Shown here: one piece after another, positions 36,786 to 49,049 of the stretch | How positions within the stretch are numbered: position 1 is the stretch's first letter | Layout: the number at the start of each line of letters is the position of its first letter | Source: Nautilus pompilius | Taxonomy: Eukaryota; Mollusca; Cephalopoda; Nautilida; Nautilidae | DNA length: 64,000 nucleotides | Assembly (NCBI GenBank): GCA_018389105.1 | Contig: JACATO010001024.1 | Coordinates: 310,001 to 374,000 of the forward strand | Direction: 5' to 3' | Program-made: the position numbers and the translations under genes | The notes under the pieces: generated by a model | Seen by the model: only the letters and a program-made list of their open reading frames with translations | Database searches by the model: none | Told to the model about the DNA's origin: nothing

Positions 36786-39738
36786 CATTATAAGACTGTT
36801 TTCAAACAACATCATTTGCATGATTGAAGCGAACAGATTTCTTAAACTCAAAGATTAACTCTCTTTTACAAACATAATTGTATGCTCATAATTATCTTCC
36901 TAGTTTCTTGAAATGATGGGATTCATCCCATTTTAAATTAAAATATTTTTTCAAAAACTCAAGCAAAAATTGGGAATATACTAAGCATTGAATTTTTATT
37001 TTTAAATTAAATTAATGATTTTTATTTTAATTTTAGTAGTAGTATGATATGCTTCTGACTGGCCCCTCTTCTATCCGATGGCTTTAAATTTTCCAACTTC
37101 TCTTATGTTTACAGTTTCTCCGGTTAACAACACCCAATGTTGATTCAAAAGACTCTTCTCAAGTGCCGTTTTTACTTCACTGTCGAATTCCTTGTAAAGG
37201 GCACAGAAAGGTATGAACCATTATACTTTAAAGCTAACAAAAAGCTGCTTTCATTAAATAACAAATTAATCCAGAGCTTATTTGATTAGTTTTCTGAAAC
37301 CGTTTTGTAAAAAAATATTTATATATATATATATATATTTTTTAAAAAAATGACTCCATATATTATTATACATTATTTTCAGACAGAAAAGTGATCATTT
37401 CTTCTATTTGTTTTTGCATCCGTCTATCAAAACATGACAAACACTTGAATGATGTATAAAAATTTATTTCTTACATGTCTTATAAGAAACAGTTTTCGCA
37501 GGAAAAAAAATTTCAAGCCTGAAAGTTCAGCTAAAGTTTAGCTAAATGAAGAAAAGCGGTGGATTTTTTGTCTCTCTCTGTGTAGAAGATTCTCTAGTGG
37601 CACTGAGAAAATGTGGAAACAGAGCGAAAAAAGAGGAGAAAATAAGCGACGACAGTTTGAGGTATTAGTTAACGGTAAACTATCAGAAACACACGTGGAG
37701 TGCCAAAGCTTTTTCATTCCTTCCAGCTTTTTCAAACACCGATACACACACACACACACACACACACACACGTACACACACGCGCGCGCGCGAGACCGAC
37801 CGCAGCAGGTCGGTAGTCACGTGTCAAAAAATCGCGGATCTGGATATTTGCTACGTTTCAAAGTGTTAGTGTGGAATATTCGTATAACATGGTGCAAGTA
37901 GGTGCTCGACGCCTGTAAATGCAAGGCGAAGAAGAAAAAAAAAGTTTTTTTTTTTTTTTTCCAAATGGTAATGAATGAATCCAATGAGATGATTATATTT
38001 AAAAAGTGGATTTCAAACCGACGTCTCGCTGTTCTTCAAAATTTTCATTTCGACTAAATGTAAAACTCAACGAATTCGTTCGGAAACTTTAAACTGATAT
38101 AAACATACGTGCACATACATTCTTGAATGACTTATTAATAATTCCACTTATGTTATTATAATTTCTAATTCCTATCGGAACCATCTGCATTAGTCCAATG
38201 ATCTTGTTTTCTCTCTAATTGTACACATGTAACTGTTGTCTCGATCATCACCCGTGAAAGGTTAAGCAGAGATGGACGTTACAGATGGACGTTTGCCCAG
38301 GAGATTTCTACTTTCGCTTGCCTGTTTTTGTCGGTTTACTTCTTGTGAGACTGGTGTTGGCTATATCAGTGGTTCTTGGAAGTGCAATCGTTCGTGTTTT
38401 TGGTGTTGTTCTTGTTTTATTTTTAATACAAGTTTCTTTCAATCTGCCGTTGCCATAAGATGTTCATCGGTCAGACTTGCGTGTGAGTATTTCCGTCTGT
38501 GGTGGAGTCAAATCCCATGCTTTGAGAAGGTCCAGAATACGTGTACTGAAAGAAAGAAAAAATGCGAGAATGGTTATTGATTGCTAGTACAAGTCACAAA
38601 AACCCACCTACTTCAGATGGTGAAGTCGAGGAACGATGCTTGATCAGCGCCTCAGAAAATCCTATTACATTGATAAGTAAGCATTTTTTATTATTATTAT
38701 TTGGAAGACTTCCATGCAGTAATCTTACGGAAAAACCGGTTACTGTTATCCAGAATGTCAGCAAGGCTAATTAGATAAAACATTATATAATAGTCGCTGC
38801 AATAATGACCACATCGACGAATGGTGAGTACACAGAAAGCAATCAGTGTATGTACTCTGCACAAAACATTCCTCTAAAGACTTGTCCCTTGATAATGCAA
38901 TTAATTTTGGCATAACCGAAATCAGAAATATATTACGATATATTCGTCACTGATGTCCCAACCTAGAAAGACAGGAAACCAATTTCGTCTCTCTTACAGC
39001 CTTGACCGGTTAATTTGGCTCGCTCATTTACTCTCAGTGTTTTATGCATATTCTGACACGAAGGCTTGAAACCGAGTAAATTATTTTGATTTTATTAACT
39101 ATTTATTAACGAATCTGATGACGATATTTTTGAAATCTAAAATTATAGCAAGAAAATTAGGCTAAAACTACAAAGTCGTCTTTTTTTATTAATATTTCTA
39201 TTTTTTAACTAATGTTTTAATGACTTTTGATAATTGTTCGATATTTTTTGATAATACCATAGGAAACTTGAATTATCCTATTTAGTAAGTGAGAGTAAAA
39301 TCCATTTTTGTGAGATTGATGATAAGTAAATAAACAATACATTTGCACGCAGAGCGGAAACATTGCATATGCAGGTATTTCTGATGAAGTAGACTTCGCA
39401 TATTATTTAATGATAAATTAAAATTTCTTTGGTTTGTTCAATTTTAAAAATCGCCGGAGCAGAAACAATATTCATAATTTTAACAAAATTAAAAACTTTG
39501 TCTTCTTTACGGCAAAAATACTGGCAAAATTCAACCTATAAAAACCAGATTTATACATTTTCCATTTCATTGAAATCGAGAATGCTTTCCTGGGAGGTAT
39601 GTTATGTGTTCGGAAGATGGGCGATAAAGTGGAATCGCTGAAGCAAATAATGCATTCAACAAATCTTGAGTCGTTCTGCTCTGGCTTATAATTAAGCGAA
39701 TCCTGATCTTAGAATGAACAAAGAACAGCTGTCCTTAG
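36786..39738. other. Non-coding stretch with simple repeats
   Basis: An (AT)n run lies near 37,320-37,339 and the (CA)n(CG)n tract at 37,743-37,792 is listed separately. Poly-T near 37,946-37,960. A Cys-rich 102-codon ORF at 38,272-38,580 has no recognisable spacing of cysteines and is probably chance. Confidence 0.45.
37743..37792. repeat. (CA)n followed by (CG)n
   Basis: (ACAC)n turns into CGCGCGCGCG after a short CGTACACACACG junction. The GC-only part is alternating purine-pyrimidine, so it is a sequence that can adopt left-handed DNA under torsion (general knowledge, not shown here). Confidence 0.95.
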
Positions 39739-39744
39739 GGAGGG

Positions 39745-39860
39745 GGGCTCTATCTAAAAACAACTCTGGATCGATTCGGTTTGGCATACCTCCATGGCAT
39801 GGATTAAAGTAACTCCTGTTCACCAGCCGCCCACGTGAGTTATTTCCGTGTATTCCTGTT
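39745..39860 (+). mobile_element. SINE copy D, 5'-truncated
   Basis: Contains CGGTTTGGCATACCTCCATG and CATGGCATGG, followed by a TTCACCAGCCGCCCACGTGA segment. The 43.34 kb copy has the same order (GGTTTGGCGTACG, CTGGCATGG, CAACAGCCGATCACGTGA). The tRNA-like head is missing or unrecognisable, which fits 5' truncation during reverse transcription. Borders approximate. Confidence 0.55.
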
Positions 39861-40886
39861 TCTTCCAACATGCAAAAATAAAGAAAGTTCTAGCAGGAAT
39901 TTTTGATAGATTCGTTCCCAAATACCGCAGAAGTATTATGAAAGCCAACAACACGAGAACCCTTACTTCTTATTTAATCTTGGATCCTGATTGTAATCCA
40001 GAATTTTCGATTTCTGAATCGGGATTGGCCAGTAATTATGATGGTTTTAAAAACCATTTGCTGTATGACTTATTTAATTTACTCGACACAATCTATTCCT
40101 ATATTTAAAAACTATCATCAAGAACGAAGAGAAAGCTATTAAATGCCATCTAAGGATTTTTTTTTTCAAAGCCACCATTAGAAATAATATAAAGATGAAG
40201 TCTCGAGATTCAGAGACTTTCGAAGAAGCTCTTTAATAAACACACTTGTGCTCCTTGTAATATCGAATCAGCCATATTCAGTCATATATGTTTTTCTGAT
40301 TATCTCTCTTGGTTGATAACAAATATTCACGTCATCTTGGATTAAAGACGTTTAGCATGACAAACATGCATCACATGAATAAAATAAAGGACAAAAAATG
40401 TCAGGGATGATAATAAATGCGTCTTGATCTTCAGCATCACCGTTAGACGTTTTTTTTGTTTTTTTTTAAAGATCTGCAATGATAAAATATTGATTGGCGT
40501 TTCGACTCTTTGGAACCACGAAGCGGTAAAGTCGTCATGGTGACAGCTTCCTGGTGTTTATTTACATTGGCATAGACCAGTGAAGTTGGAGAACGCTGTA
40601 TCAGCATCAAGATTCTAGATGGTTTCGGAAAACTTTTTTTATGCATATTCTACTCAACAAAATCGTCGGGCGTCAGGTCGTCATCTTATCGATTTAATAG
40701 GTCACCTCCAAAACTTTCGTTTTCATTACAATAAGGAAAACTGCATAGCAATTGGGTGTATTGTTTTTGTTGCAGCTGTTGTTTTAACTTTTAAAAAGTA
40801 AATTTAAATACAAAAAAAAAACAAATTTCGGCGTGAAATAATGCAAAATAAATATTTTCACATTTCTCAGTAATTTATCCATACTA

Positions 40887-41184
40887 CAGCAGCGTCCAAG
40901 AGTTTTCAGAGCAGGTCTTTTTGTTTATACCACAACTACACTACCACCTGCATGCAATCGATTTGCTTCCCATGTATCTCTCAGGACTTCCTCTAAAAAC
41001 AAAGGGTAGGTTTATTGAAGTTTATCGCTATCAATTTATAGCCGGATCTTTACCAAAAGAATGATTATGTTAAAAATAGATGATGCAGTACTAGGTTGAT
41101 GCCTGTACGCTGAAAATTCATTTTGCATTGTGACTTTATATTTTATTTAAAAACAAGTGTATGCCATAATTTTGGGCACCACTG
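40887..41184. mobile_element. Possible Tc1-type MITE, about 300 bp
   Basis: The right edge ends ATAATTTTGGGCACCACTG followed by TA. Its reverse complement (CAGTGGTGCCCAAAATTATGG) resembles the left edge CAGCAGCGTCCAAGAGTTTTC at 40,887, also next to TA, with roughly 15 of 23 positions agreeing once the TA is included. No coding content inside. The match is modest, so the right end is better supported than the left. Confidence 0.4.
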
Positions 41185-41499
41185 TATGCTATTGCTGAGT
41201 ATAATGTTTGCACACAGAGAGGCCGAAGTGATAAGTTTCATTTCCTGGCTTTAGTAGGACTCCTATGCAGGCAAAGCCGACTGAGAAGAAACAAAGGGAC
41301 CGAGAAAGAGAAAACGGAACGGTCTGGAAGTGACGTAATTCTTTCTTTTGTACCTTTCGGCGTCACGTCGAACTGAGTTTATCTCTAAAGAAAAAGAAAA
41401 AGAAATACACGTGTGAATATTGCATACTCTTGGCAGCTCGGATCTAAGCAAATGATAGCATCTTGAAGAACCACTGCTCTGACTGTCATGGTCTAAGAA

Positions 41500-41768
41500 C
41501 GTCTCACAAGCAGTGAGCCAAAGGGGAAAGGTGTTGGCTATCAGCTTCAGTTACCAATCATGTTACCTGGGCACTTGAGCGATGCCAAGCAAACCAACAG
41601 TTACCCGCCGAATCATTACCATATGTACCCTAAACATTCTTCATTTTTAGACGTGAGATGAAACCCATGCCAGGGCCAAAATGACCTTGGTTCGGGCTGG
41701 GATTCGAATTCAGTTTCACAACCATAGCAGTTCTGTATATACCCTACCTACAGATCACCGCCAGGACA
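41500..41768 (-). mobile_element. SINE copy B (tRNA-derived), minus strand
   Basis: On minus, ACTGCTATGGTTGTGAAACT leads into GAATTCGAATCCC. This parallels CTGCTACGGTCTGAGACC and GAGTTCGAATCCC in the 43.34 kb copy, so the anticodon-to-T-arm part of the head is shared. After the head come GAACC, TTTTGGCCCTGGCATGGG and TTTCATCTCAC, close to GAACC, CTGGCATGGTTTC in the other copy. The 3' limit toward 41,500 is a guess. Confidence 0.6.
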
Positions 41769-41802
41769 TAACACCTTAAAATAAATTGGTCAAGGGAAGC
41801 TA

Positions 41803-41850
41803 CAGCTGTTCAAAAATATGGACACCTATCTAACCAAAGTTTCCATATTT
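41803..41850 (+). repeat. Isolated Tc1-type terminus
   Basis: TA followed by CAGCTGTTCAAAAATATGGAC looks like the left end of a Tc1-like element and resembles the reverse complement of the end at 41,184 (TGCCCAAAATTATGG). I found no partner end within the next kilobase, so the element is incomplete or too eroded to close. Confidence 0.35.
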
Positions 41851-41859
41851 ATTAACTGC

Positions 41860-43335
41860 TATTTTATTAAAGATAAGCTATAATAAGCACTGCATAGTTT
41901 GAGTATTACTCAATTATTAAAAAACTCATTTAAGACAAAAGTAAATCTATTGTATAAAAGAAAAAAAAAACAGTACTAACTTTTTTCCATGCTCAGGAGA
42001 TTCATCATTTCTTTTTAACATAAGGGTAACGAGTTTCTCTGAAAAGAAGCTTCGTTAGTTATCATTAAAGATGTAAGTTTGTTTTTTTTAACTCGCAAGT
42101 GATGTTCAAGTTATAAAGACCCAATTTGTATTTCATCTATCCACTTCTTTATGAAGTTCCTGTTATTACTTGTGCAGTGGATTATTTTCCTCCGCCTATC
42201 TAATAGATTTGCTGCAATAATTATTAATACAAAACGCAATAATGTTACATCTTTAATTAAATGCAAGCAGCAGAAACGATCAGCTTATATAGAGGCGGTT
42301 ACGGATCTTAATAACTAAAATGTTTCTCCGAACTAGCAAAATCAGAAGGTGAGAAGTCCAATAAGTTGAGTAGATAATAAGATATTAACCAAGTCCTTAG
42401 CAAACAAAACAAAAAAATGTTCCCAGGGCGGCGGACTTTCCAATTTCTGAAAATTGGAAGTAAGAATCGCATCTTTGAAATCAATTTGGCCGCTGAATTT
42501 CATCAGAAAGATCAAACGATGAAACATCTCCTTCCATCTTGCTTAACCGGATAGCGGTGCGGGGAAACGGCCATTCCGGTTTATGACTACGAATGTTTTT
42601 CGTAGCCCGAGACTCGGATTTCTTCCGACATCGAAGACAAACGCACGCAGGGCATCTGCTTTCCGGCCATGGATTCCCCGTTTTGTGCATTGCACCGAGA
42701 CGACATGAAAGGATTTGTCGAACAGCCGCCAACGGAATATTATCCGCGTGTACTCTCCCGTTCAAAGCCTGGTTTTTTTTTTTTGTTTTCTTTCCCCTGT
42801 AGTTGCTGACTTATTTGCAAGGAAGTATGTTCGTCGTTCGCTAATTGATGGGGTTCTCTCTTCTCGGGTTCTTGTAGAGAAGATTTTCCTGCTTGTTTCT
42901 GTTTTGGTTTTGGTCAGTTAAGAAGTCGATTATTATGTTCACCTTTAAAACGTTGAAAGCTTTTTCTGTCGGCCACTTCCGAACAAGAGCCGAGTGCGCC
43001 GTGCTGCGAAATGAGCGCCCGCAGGGGCTATGATCAGCTTGATAGCTGAATAATTCGGTCGGCCACGCTCTGTATTAACGGAACGTGTTCAGCTATTTCG
43101 GTTCCCGCTCTCTCAAATAATATGGAACCATGTCAATTGACTGGGTTTTCCGGTTTCTTCAACAAGAGAGGAAAGCAGGTTTTCCATTTAACTTTCACAA
43201 TGAAGCTATAGCCCGAGGAAATTATCTTGAACGGTTTCTCCTGCCAGGTAAACAACTCGTGACCAACTGCATGAAACAACGACGACAACTAACGAATTTA
43301 AGTTCACCTGATTTTGCTTAATCTTTCGGAAATAA
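41860..43335. other. Non-coding stretch with a CpG-richer patch
   Basis: 42,540-42,760 and 42,960-43,110 are visibly richer in CpG than the surroundings (CGGATAGCGGTGCGGGG, CCGAGTGCGCCGTGCTGCG). The minus ORF 42,481-42,765 has a CPACVCLRC pattern but no known domain. The patch could be a promoter or exon of an undetected gene, or an old repeat; the sequence alone does not decide. Confidence 0.3.
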
Positions 43336-43339
43336 GTAA

Positions 43340-43675
43340 ATGATCGTCGCGAAGATCCGGTGGTAGATTTCCGGGCTGCTACGGTCTGAGACCGAGAGTT
43401 CGAATCCCTGAACCGGCTTGGTTTGGCGTACGTACCTGTCTGGCATGGTTTCTTTTCTCTCTCTGTCAACAGCCGATCACGTGATCTTCCTCCAGCCCCT
43501 TTGGTTTCCCCTCTCATCTAAAGATAGAGAGTTCTACAAATGATTTCCTTTATCACTCCTTACTGCGTACCTACACGGGTCTGTGGTGTACCCGGTCTGC
43601 ACTGATGTCCCGAAAGACCCTCAGGGTCACCGCTCGAGGAGTCCACCAACGGTCGAAAAATAAATAATTCTTATT
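43340..43675 (+). mobile_element. SINE copy A (tRNA-derived), best copy
   Basis: The head resembles a tRNA: GGTGGTAGATTTCCGGG in the D-arm region, CTGCTACGGTCTGAG in the anticodon arm, and GAGTTCGAATCCC as B box at 43,396-43,408. The body begins GAACCGGCTTGGTTTGGCG and continues with CTGGCATGG, CTCTCTCTGTCAACAGCC and CACGTGATC. The 3' part has GTCCCGAAAGACC and an AT-rich tail near 43,657-43,680. It serves as the reference for the four other copies in this window. No flanking duplication was identified. Confidence 0.65.
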
Positions 43676-44076
43676 TTTGGAAAGGCTATAGTATTAAGTG
43701 AAACTGAAACATTAATGCACAAAGCATCAAAATTTAGTGCAGATGCGATTCATATCTGAAACTTGCTGAGAAAATCGCAGAACTTACGCAACCCCAAAGT
43801 CAGTGTTTATGATATATTGCATTGCAATATATACTTGTATTGTATTCCTCGTAAGTTTACTATATTTTAATTTCTAGAATTAAAACTATCACCAATGCAA
43901 TATCTTTTAGTGATGATATTTCGTTTCTTTTTCATAATTTTAATTCATGATTTTGCTGTTGTGTTTTTAAATCCATTACTAGAGTAACTTTTGTCTGGGA
44001 AGTTTTTTATTTCTCATAGAAATGTTAAAGAGAAATTGGAGTAAAATTAACAGACCACATACGTTCTACTACCACG
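43676..44076. other. AT-rich non-coding stretch
   Basis: Nothing coding seen. It holds a palindrome at 43,812-43,832 (arms ATATATTGCA and TGCAATATAT around one T). Confidence 0.5.
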
Positions 44077-44172
<96 letters not shown>

Positions 44173-44186
44173 TAATAATAATAATA

Positions 44187-44234
<48 letters not shown>

Positions 44235-44235
44235 T
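44077..44235. repeat. (AAC)n then (AAT)n compound microsatellite
   Basis: About 40 bp of (AAC)n is followed by about 120 bp of (AAT)n with two interruptions. The polyAsn and polyTyr/polyCys ORFs over it are artefacts of the repeat. Confidence 0.98.
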
Positions 44236-45229
44236 TATTACTTGCAAAGAAACTTTATGCACACTTTTTCCCATTTCATTAAATGTCAAATTCCTTGAAA
44301 ATTTTTAATTCACATGAAATATTGTTTAAAAGTTTTTATTTGAAATTCCATAAAGTATACTTTAGATACAATAATTATAATTAGTTAAATAGCCAGAAAA
44401 TGGTTGTTGATTGCCTAATGACAGACAAATGGTAATCAAAACTCTCTGAGTTTGCTAATTCTCCTTGACATTAATGTCACGGCCATTTATCACTTTGCTT
44501 CATTTAATCAAGTACGTCAATTATAAATTACTCTTTGTAAAGAAATACTCAAATTAAAACCATGCATTCGTGTTCATACGCTTGCATAAAAACTGTTTGA
44601 TAAGGCAATTACAGGTAAAGCATAATGTATACTAAATAAACGTTGAAAAGCTACAGTTTTTAACGACAGAATTTTAAATAAAAACTAACATTTGGTTTCA
44701 TAAGATCACAACTGCGCTAACATTTGCCTACCCACTGCTAAGGGAGTTACTAAAGTCTTTCAAACTAAATACCATCACCATAATAGAATCCGGCCCGGTT
44801 TCATTGTACTGAACCTAGTATTAATTAATACGCCCTAAAGTAAAGTTTAAACGATGGATTCATGTATACGCAACCATACATATTACTACGTTAAACATTT
44901 TTTTTAACTTAAAAATCACAAAAATACGATATTATCAATTTTTCCATTTCTGTTAAAAAATGTCTCTTTGAAGCTCATCATTTTAACTGTTCAGTGGGCT
45001 GCAGCACAAGTACATTTTATCACCAAACTGACATAGGGTTCTGCATTCTAAATAAAAATAGGCTGATTCAGTTTACACTAACGTTCGAAAGCCTAGGTTC
45101 ACTACAGTAATTTCAATAATCTTAGTGGATATAATATTGCATTAAGTATCATAAATATGATTGCAACAATTTAAATGTACTTTAAATAACGTGTAAATGT
45201 TTAATAATCAAATATTATTTTTATTACGA
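44236..45229. other. AT-rich non-coding stretch
   Basis: No gene seen. A segment near 44,768-44,800 (ATCACCATAATAGAATCCGG) resembles one near 6,553-6,575 (ATCGCCATAATGGTATCCGG), perhaps a shared old repeat. Confidence 0.4.
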
Positions 45230-46120
45230 TTTGGATCGCCTTCTTTTGCCACATTTACTGCTTGACAGATTCTTAGAAGTCTGCCAATTAATTTCGATTC
45301 CAAGTATTTTGCAAGAAGAACTGCCGAAACCTCTGAGCTAAAGATGGCTCTTCTGTCTATTTCATCCCACCAAGATTTTTTCGATAGAATTTAAGTGTAC
45401 GGTTGTGGCGGCCATTCCATGATAATGAGAACACCCCTCCCTCCAGTCCTGCTGAAATAGATTAGAAATAGTTTAGGTCATTGTCTTACCGTAAAATAAA
45501 TTTTTTGAGCAACCAAACGCAAACTAATGGAATATATTGCGATCCTTATGCTTGTTTAGGTTATCCTCAACCTTTAGAAATCCAGCGACTGCGTCGTAGG
45601 CAAACAAACTAATACCATTAAGTTGCCTTCTCTACAATTAACAGTAACCCGCATTGCAACCTTTTAGCAGGCAGTCACCATATCTGCGACGGACCTACAC
45701 TGTACAGTTCTTCCCAGATATTTCTAATTTGGATTCCTCAGTCCAGAGCACCTGTTTCCATTCATCATTTGCCAAATTTTTGCGACTGTCCCAAGCAGGT
45801 CTTTTTTCCTTGTTTTGATACTTTAACAGATGCTTACGTCCTGCTTGTCTTCCAATTAATGAAGCTGCTTTCAGCCCACACCCTAATAACAATAGAAGCA
45901 GATATGGTATTATTTCCTGTTGGGTTCCAGGCAGCAGTTATCTATGAACTGGAAAAGTGTCTGTCACGGAGACTCGTGACATTAATGTAGTAGTCCTTTT
46001 TTTTGTATAAATGATTATATGTCTATAAGCAACTCCATTCAGTGACACAATTTTCATGCAATTCCTCTCAAGGATATTCCTTCACTCCTCCGGATAACGA
46101 CAGCTCTTAAATGCCTATCC
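45230..46120 (-). mobile_element. Tc1-like element (third family), decayed, minus strand
   Basis: Read on minus, the open piece 45,695-45,892 carries LLKYQNKEKRPAWDSRKNLA followed by WKQVLWTEESKLEISG. This is the standard Tc1 stretch around the first catalytic Asp (VLWTDES in relatives; here TEES, so Asp is replaced by Glu). Further along the minus strand fragments recur in other frames: FAYDAVAGFLKVEDNLNKH, ISNLFQQD with the second Asp, and HLNSIEKILVG in place of NPIExVW with the terminal Glu. An N-terminal remnant lies at about 45,900-46,120. Many stops; no end repeats identified. Probably the oldest of the Tc1 copies here. Confidence 0.8.
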
Positions 46121-46696
46121 AAATGATAGTCATTTTGTCTTTGTCATCACCACTCTTTCATAAGTAATTAATTTCAGACTTGCATTATTACCTTCACTTC
46201 TCTTTAAATCAATCACGGAAACTTCTTGATACATTATTTCATTTCTTTGGTTGCAAACTATCGCGCGTTTTCCGGGTGATTTTATCCGAGGGACCCCGCA
46301 GGGAAAGGTGCGATCGCCGACCTTAATTTTCATAAAATTATTTTTAAGATGCTGGGTGGGTGCGAAAACGTTAAAAGGAACAAAGTATCAGAGCCAACGT
46401 AGACAGTATTCCTTCGTTCCGTGGGTGTAAAATAAATCAGCTGGCCAACCAGGACGCTAAAAACACTTCTGGCTGAACATTTTCATGTAATGAATGCTGC
46501 GATACGGAAGCATCCGATGCCAGCCGCTAAACAGGGCAAATTAGAACGAGGATCAGCCATCTCGCACCACTTAGCTAGAACGGGTCATCGTGACATTCGT
46601 TTTACTGAAGAAAAAGCACTGGATATATATCTATAGTAGCTGGAGGCGATCGAGATGGAGATCACTGACAGGGTTCTGATGAACAAAATAGATCGC
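46121..46696. other. Non-coding stretch
   Basis: No gene supported. A 67-codon minus ORF (46,130-46,333) has no recognisable domain. Confidence 0.4.
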
Positions 46697-48120
46697 TTAA
46701 CCCTCGAAGTACCACATCATTTTACATAAACCGACCGCCACTGGGGTCAGCCGAATTTTCTTTAAAAAGACAAATAATTTTTTTTGATAAATGGCGTCAG
46801 ATGATTGATAAAATAAAAATTTATTTTATATATAAATAAGGCATTTATTATTTTCCGGTGAACATCAAAGTTTCTACAATTACTTCTAACCATCAGTTAT
46901 TATTTCGTGCATGGTTTTAGTAAGTGGAGATTGCAAACATATCTCACGACGACAACACTTCGAACTTGTGCTGCTGAGCATCATCCTCTAGCAGGAAGCA
47001 TGGAACACGACGCCCACTTCTCGCAGCGCTAACTTTAATTAACTCTTTTGCAATAAGAAAAATCCATCGCATATGATTTTCTTCCTCGTTTCTAATCCTT
47101 TGTCAAAAATGAAAACATATTTGTTTTTGCAACTCATATCGATTATTCTGTGACAAACGGCTACTGATCGTTTTGCATGGCCTTTTCCGTAGAGTAGGTG
47201 GGAACTGTCCGGTCTACTGCATCTATGCCAGTATCCCTTGTATTGTGACTTAGGATGATTCGCCGCCTTTTCACTCTCTTTAGAGTGGTCAATTTCCGGT
47301 TTTGAATGCGCACTGCTTAGCAAGAGAATATCTTTCATCACGTAATGGTTTTCGTTGCTGATGAAAATATTTTCACGGAATATTTCATCACTATTTTCAT
47401 ATCAGCCACAAGATCATTAACCACTTTTTTGTCCTGGTAATTTGTTGCCTTCTCTACCACAATAAATCTGGATATCCCATATATGATAGGCTTTACTTTT
47501 ACACAGTCTATATTTTTATTGGTACCTTCCGGGTTTTGATGGAATGTGCTGCTGTAAGGAGCAACGCCTGCGGAAGTGTACGACCTGTTCATCTGTCGTC
47601 ACCCAAACAGAAATAACCTAACATTCTTCCAACCTCGGGACCAATATTTAGAAAATTTCACGTATTGGAGCCAATTCATCTGTTCCTTTAATCTTTCGAC
47701 AAATCCCTGCATCACTAAAACGAATTACACATGACAGCCTCTTGAAACCACTTCTAGACGTTGATTCTGAAAATATTGGACGACCATCAGTTCATTCATT
47801 TTTGTACCTTCACGGAAAAGCTTCCAAAATCTACGCAGTGATGGAGGAAAGATGTTCTACAGCCTTTCGCTTGACATTTCCTTGGTTGCATTATTTGCTT
47901 TCTGCTTAACGTTTTGGGAAAAATCAAATAAATTTATTCTTCCTTCGCTTAAACAATCCCATGTTAATTATGCTTTCTGATTGAAGACCGTTTTTGATGA
48001 CTTGCTGCTCCTTTTCCGGGAGTGTTTGCCAACACGTACTCCAGATTGTAATCGTAAGAATGTTTAGACCAGTCCAGAAAGACGAACCAGCTTCCGCCAC
48101 CCTAAACGCAATTCAGCTCA
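46697..48120 (-). mobile_element. piggyBac-like transposon fossil
   Basis: TTAA at 46,697-46,700 is followed by CCCTCGAAGTACCAC, the expected TTAA target plus CCC-starting terminus of a piggyBac element. The transposase reads leftward on the minus strand from about 48,100 to 47,040. I did not find the opposite terminus (GGG next to TTAA) up to 49 kb, so the 5' side is missing or too eroded. The gene is in several frames and clearly dead. Confidence 0.75.
47040..47810 (-). pseudogene. piggyBac transposase, broken
   Basis: On minus, in order: PIFSESTSRSGFKRLS and IRFSDAGICRKIK...TDELAPIREIF (47,655-47,785), the segment before the catalytic core in PGBD-type proteins. Next is VTTDEQVVHFRRRCSLQQHI with SKP (47,530-47,605), the DEQ box that holds the first catalytic Asp, followed by KPIIYGISRF, which corresponds to the KYGIK strand. 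DILLLSSAHSKPEI (47,290-47,335) then matches the VxLLSTxH strand. A TGIDAVDR string (about 47,205-47,230) matches the GGVDxxDQ box with the last catalytic Asp. The piece 47,039-47,341 ends with HRIIDMSCKNKYVF, like the family's FHLLDMSxVNAY helix. At least four frame changes. Confidence 0.8.
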
Positions 48121-49047
48121 CTTCTCGTTTGGAGTAAATTTGAGAAATTTTACAGTGCCAAACTCCAAACTTTCTCGAAAGCTGAGCTTGATTACTACAT
48201 TTAACACCCAAGGAAGTGCTAATTTCATATTTTTGGTCATCAGTAAAATCCTTTCATTTTCCTTTTTTAGACATTTCCCATTTGTCTTTCTAAGTACACT
48301 AGCTCTGTACACAGTTGGAGCATGACACGATAAAGCCGTATTCAACAGCTTTCATGAGAGTTATCAGTGATGCGATGCTAATAAGACGACAGTCACATGA
48401 CTACCACGTGATGGTTGTCTTGAAACACGTAAACTTATTATTAAAGGCAATTAGAAAGTGTAACCAAAAGTCAAGAATCCAATTTCTATACCCGAGAAAT
48501 GAAGAATAACGTCTCTTCATTTTACACAAACTTTTCCTGCTTGAGACCTCAAAACTTTCTCATATTAAGTGGATGTTCATTAATTATTTACATGTAAAGT
48601 ATAGAACTTTTGACCGGACAAGCAGCTTTAGTTCATATTTTGCTTCATATTATGCAGATTCAAAATTAATAGGCAATTGTTTTATCTATAAATTTCGGTT
48701 ACGACTGATCCCAAACTATCAGATTCCTTTCCAGATGATTCTATGATCTATAAATTCTCATTTATTTTCATACAGTACCAAATAAAAGTGAATATTTAAC
48801 CATAAAATTTATTTGATTAACTACTTCAATGAATACTGTGTTTATAAAATAATTCTGATTCTAGTTATATGTACAAATCACATAAAAAAAGTAAAACAAA
48901 TTACTGTGGTTGATCCAATCGCAATGACGAAGTGAGCCGCCGTCGGAAAAGAATTCGACACCTCTGGTCATTGTTCTTCATTTATGGCGTCTGTAATAGT
49001 TCATCGAAACTGAACGCATTCTGCTGAGCACCACTTATAAATGGTGG
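48121..49047. other. Non-coding stretch, AT-rich
   Basis: Overlapping ORFs at 48,118-48,345 and 48,140-48,325 run on opposite strands with hydrophobic but unrecognisable products. No piggyBac terminus found here despite looking for one. Confidence 0.4.
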
Positions 49048-49049
49048 TA

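Noticed and set aside
38272-38580. Cys-rich 102-codon ORF that might be a toxin-like or zinc-binding peptide
   Set aside because: Cysteine spacing matches no known scaffold, and no signal peptide or splice context is evident.
43340-43415. Possible functional tRNA gene
   Set aside because: The cloverleaf does not close well, and the head is followed by a body shared with other copies, so it is a SINE head.
44022-44289. PolyAsn and polyTyr/polyCys ORFs on both strands
   Set aside because: Produced by the (AAC)n/(AAT)n compound repeat.
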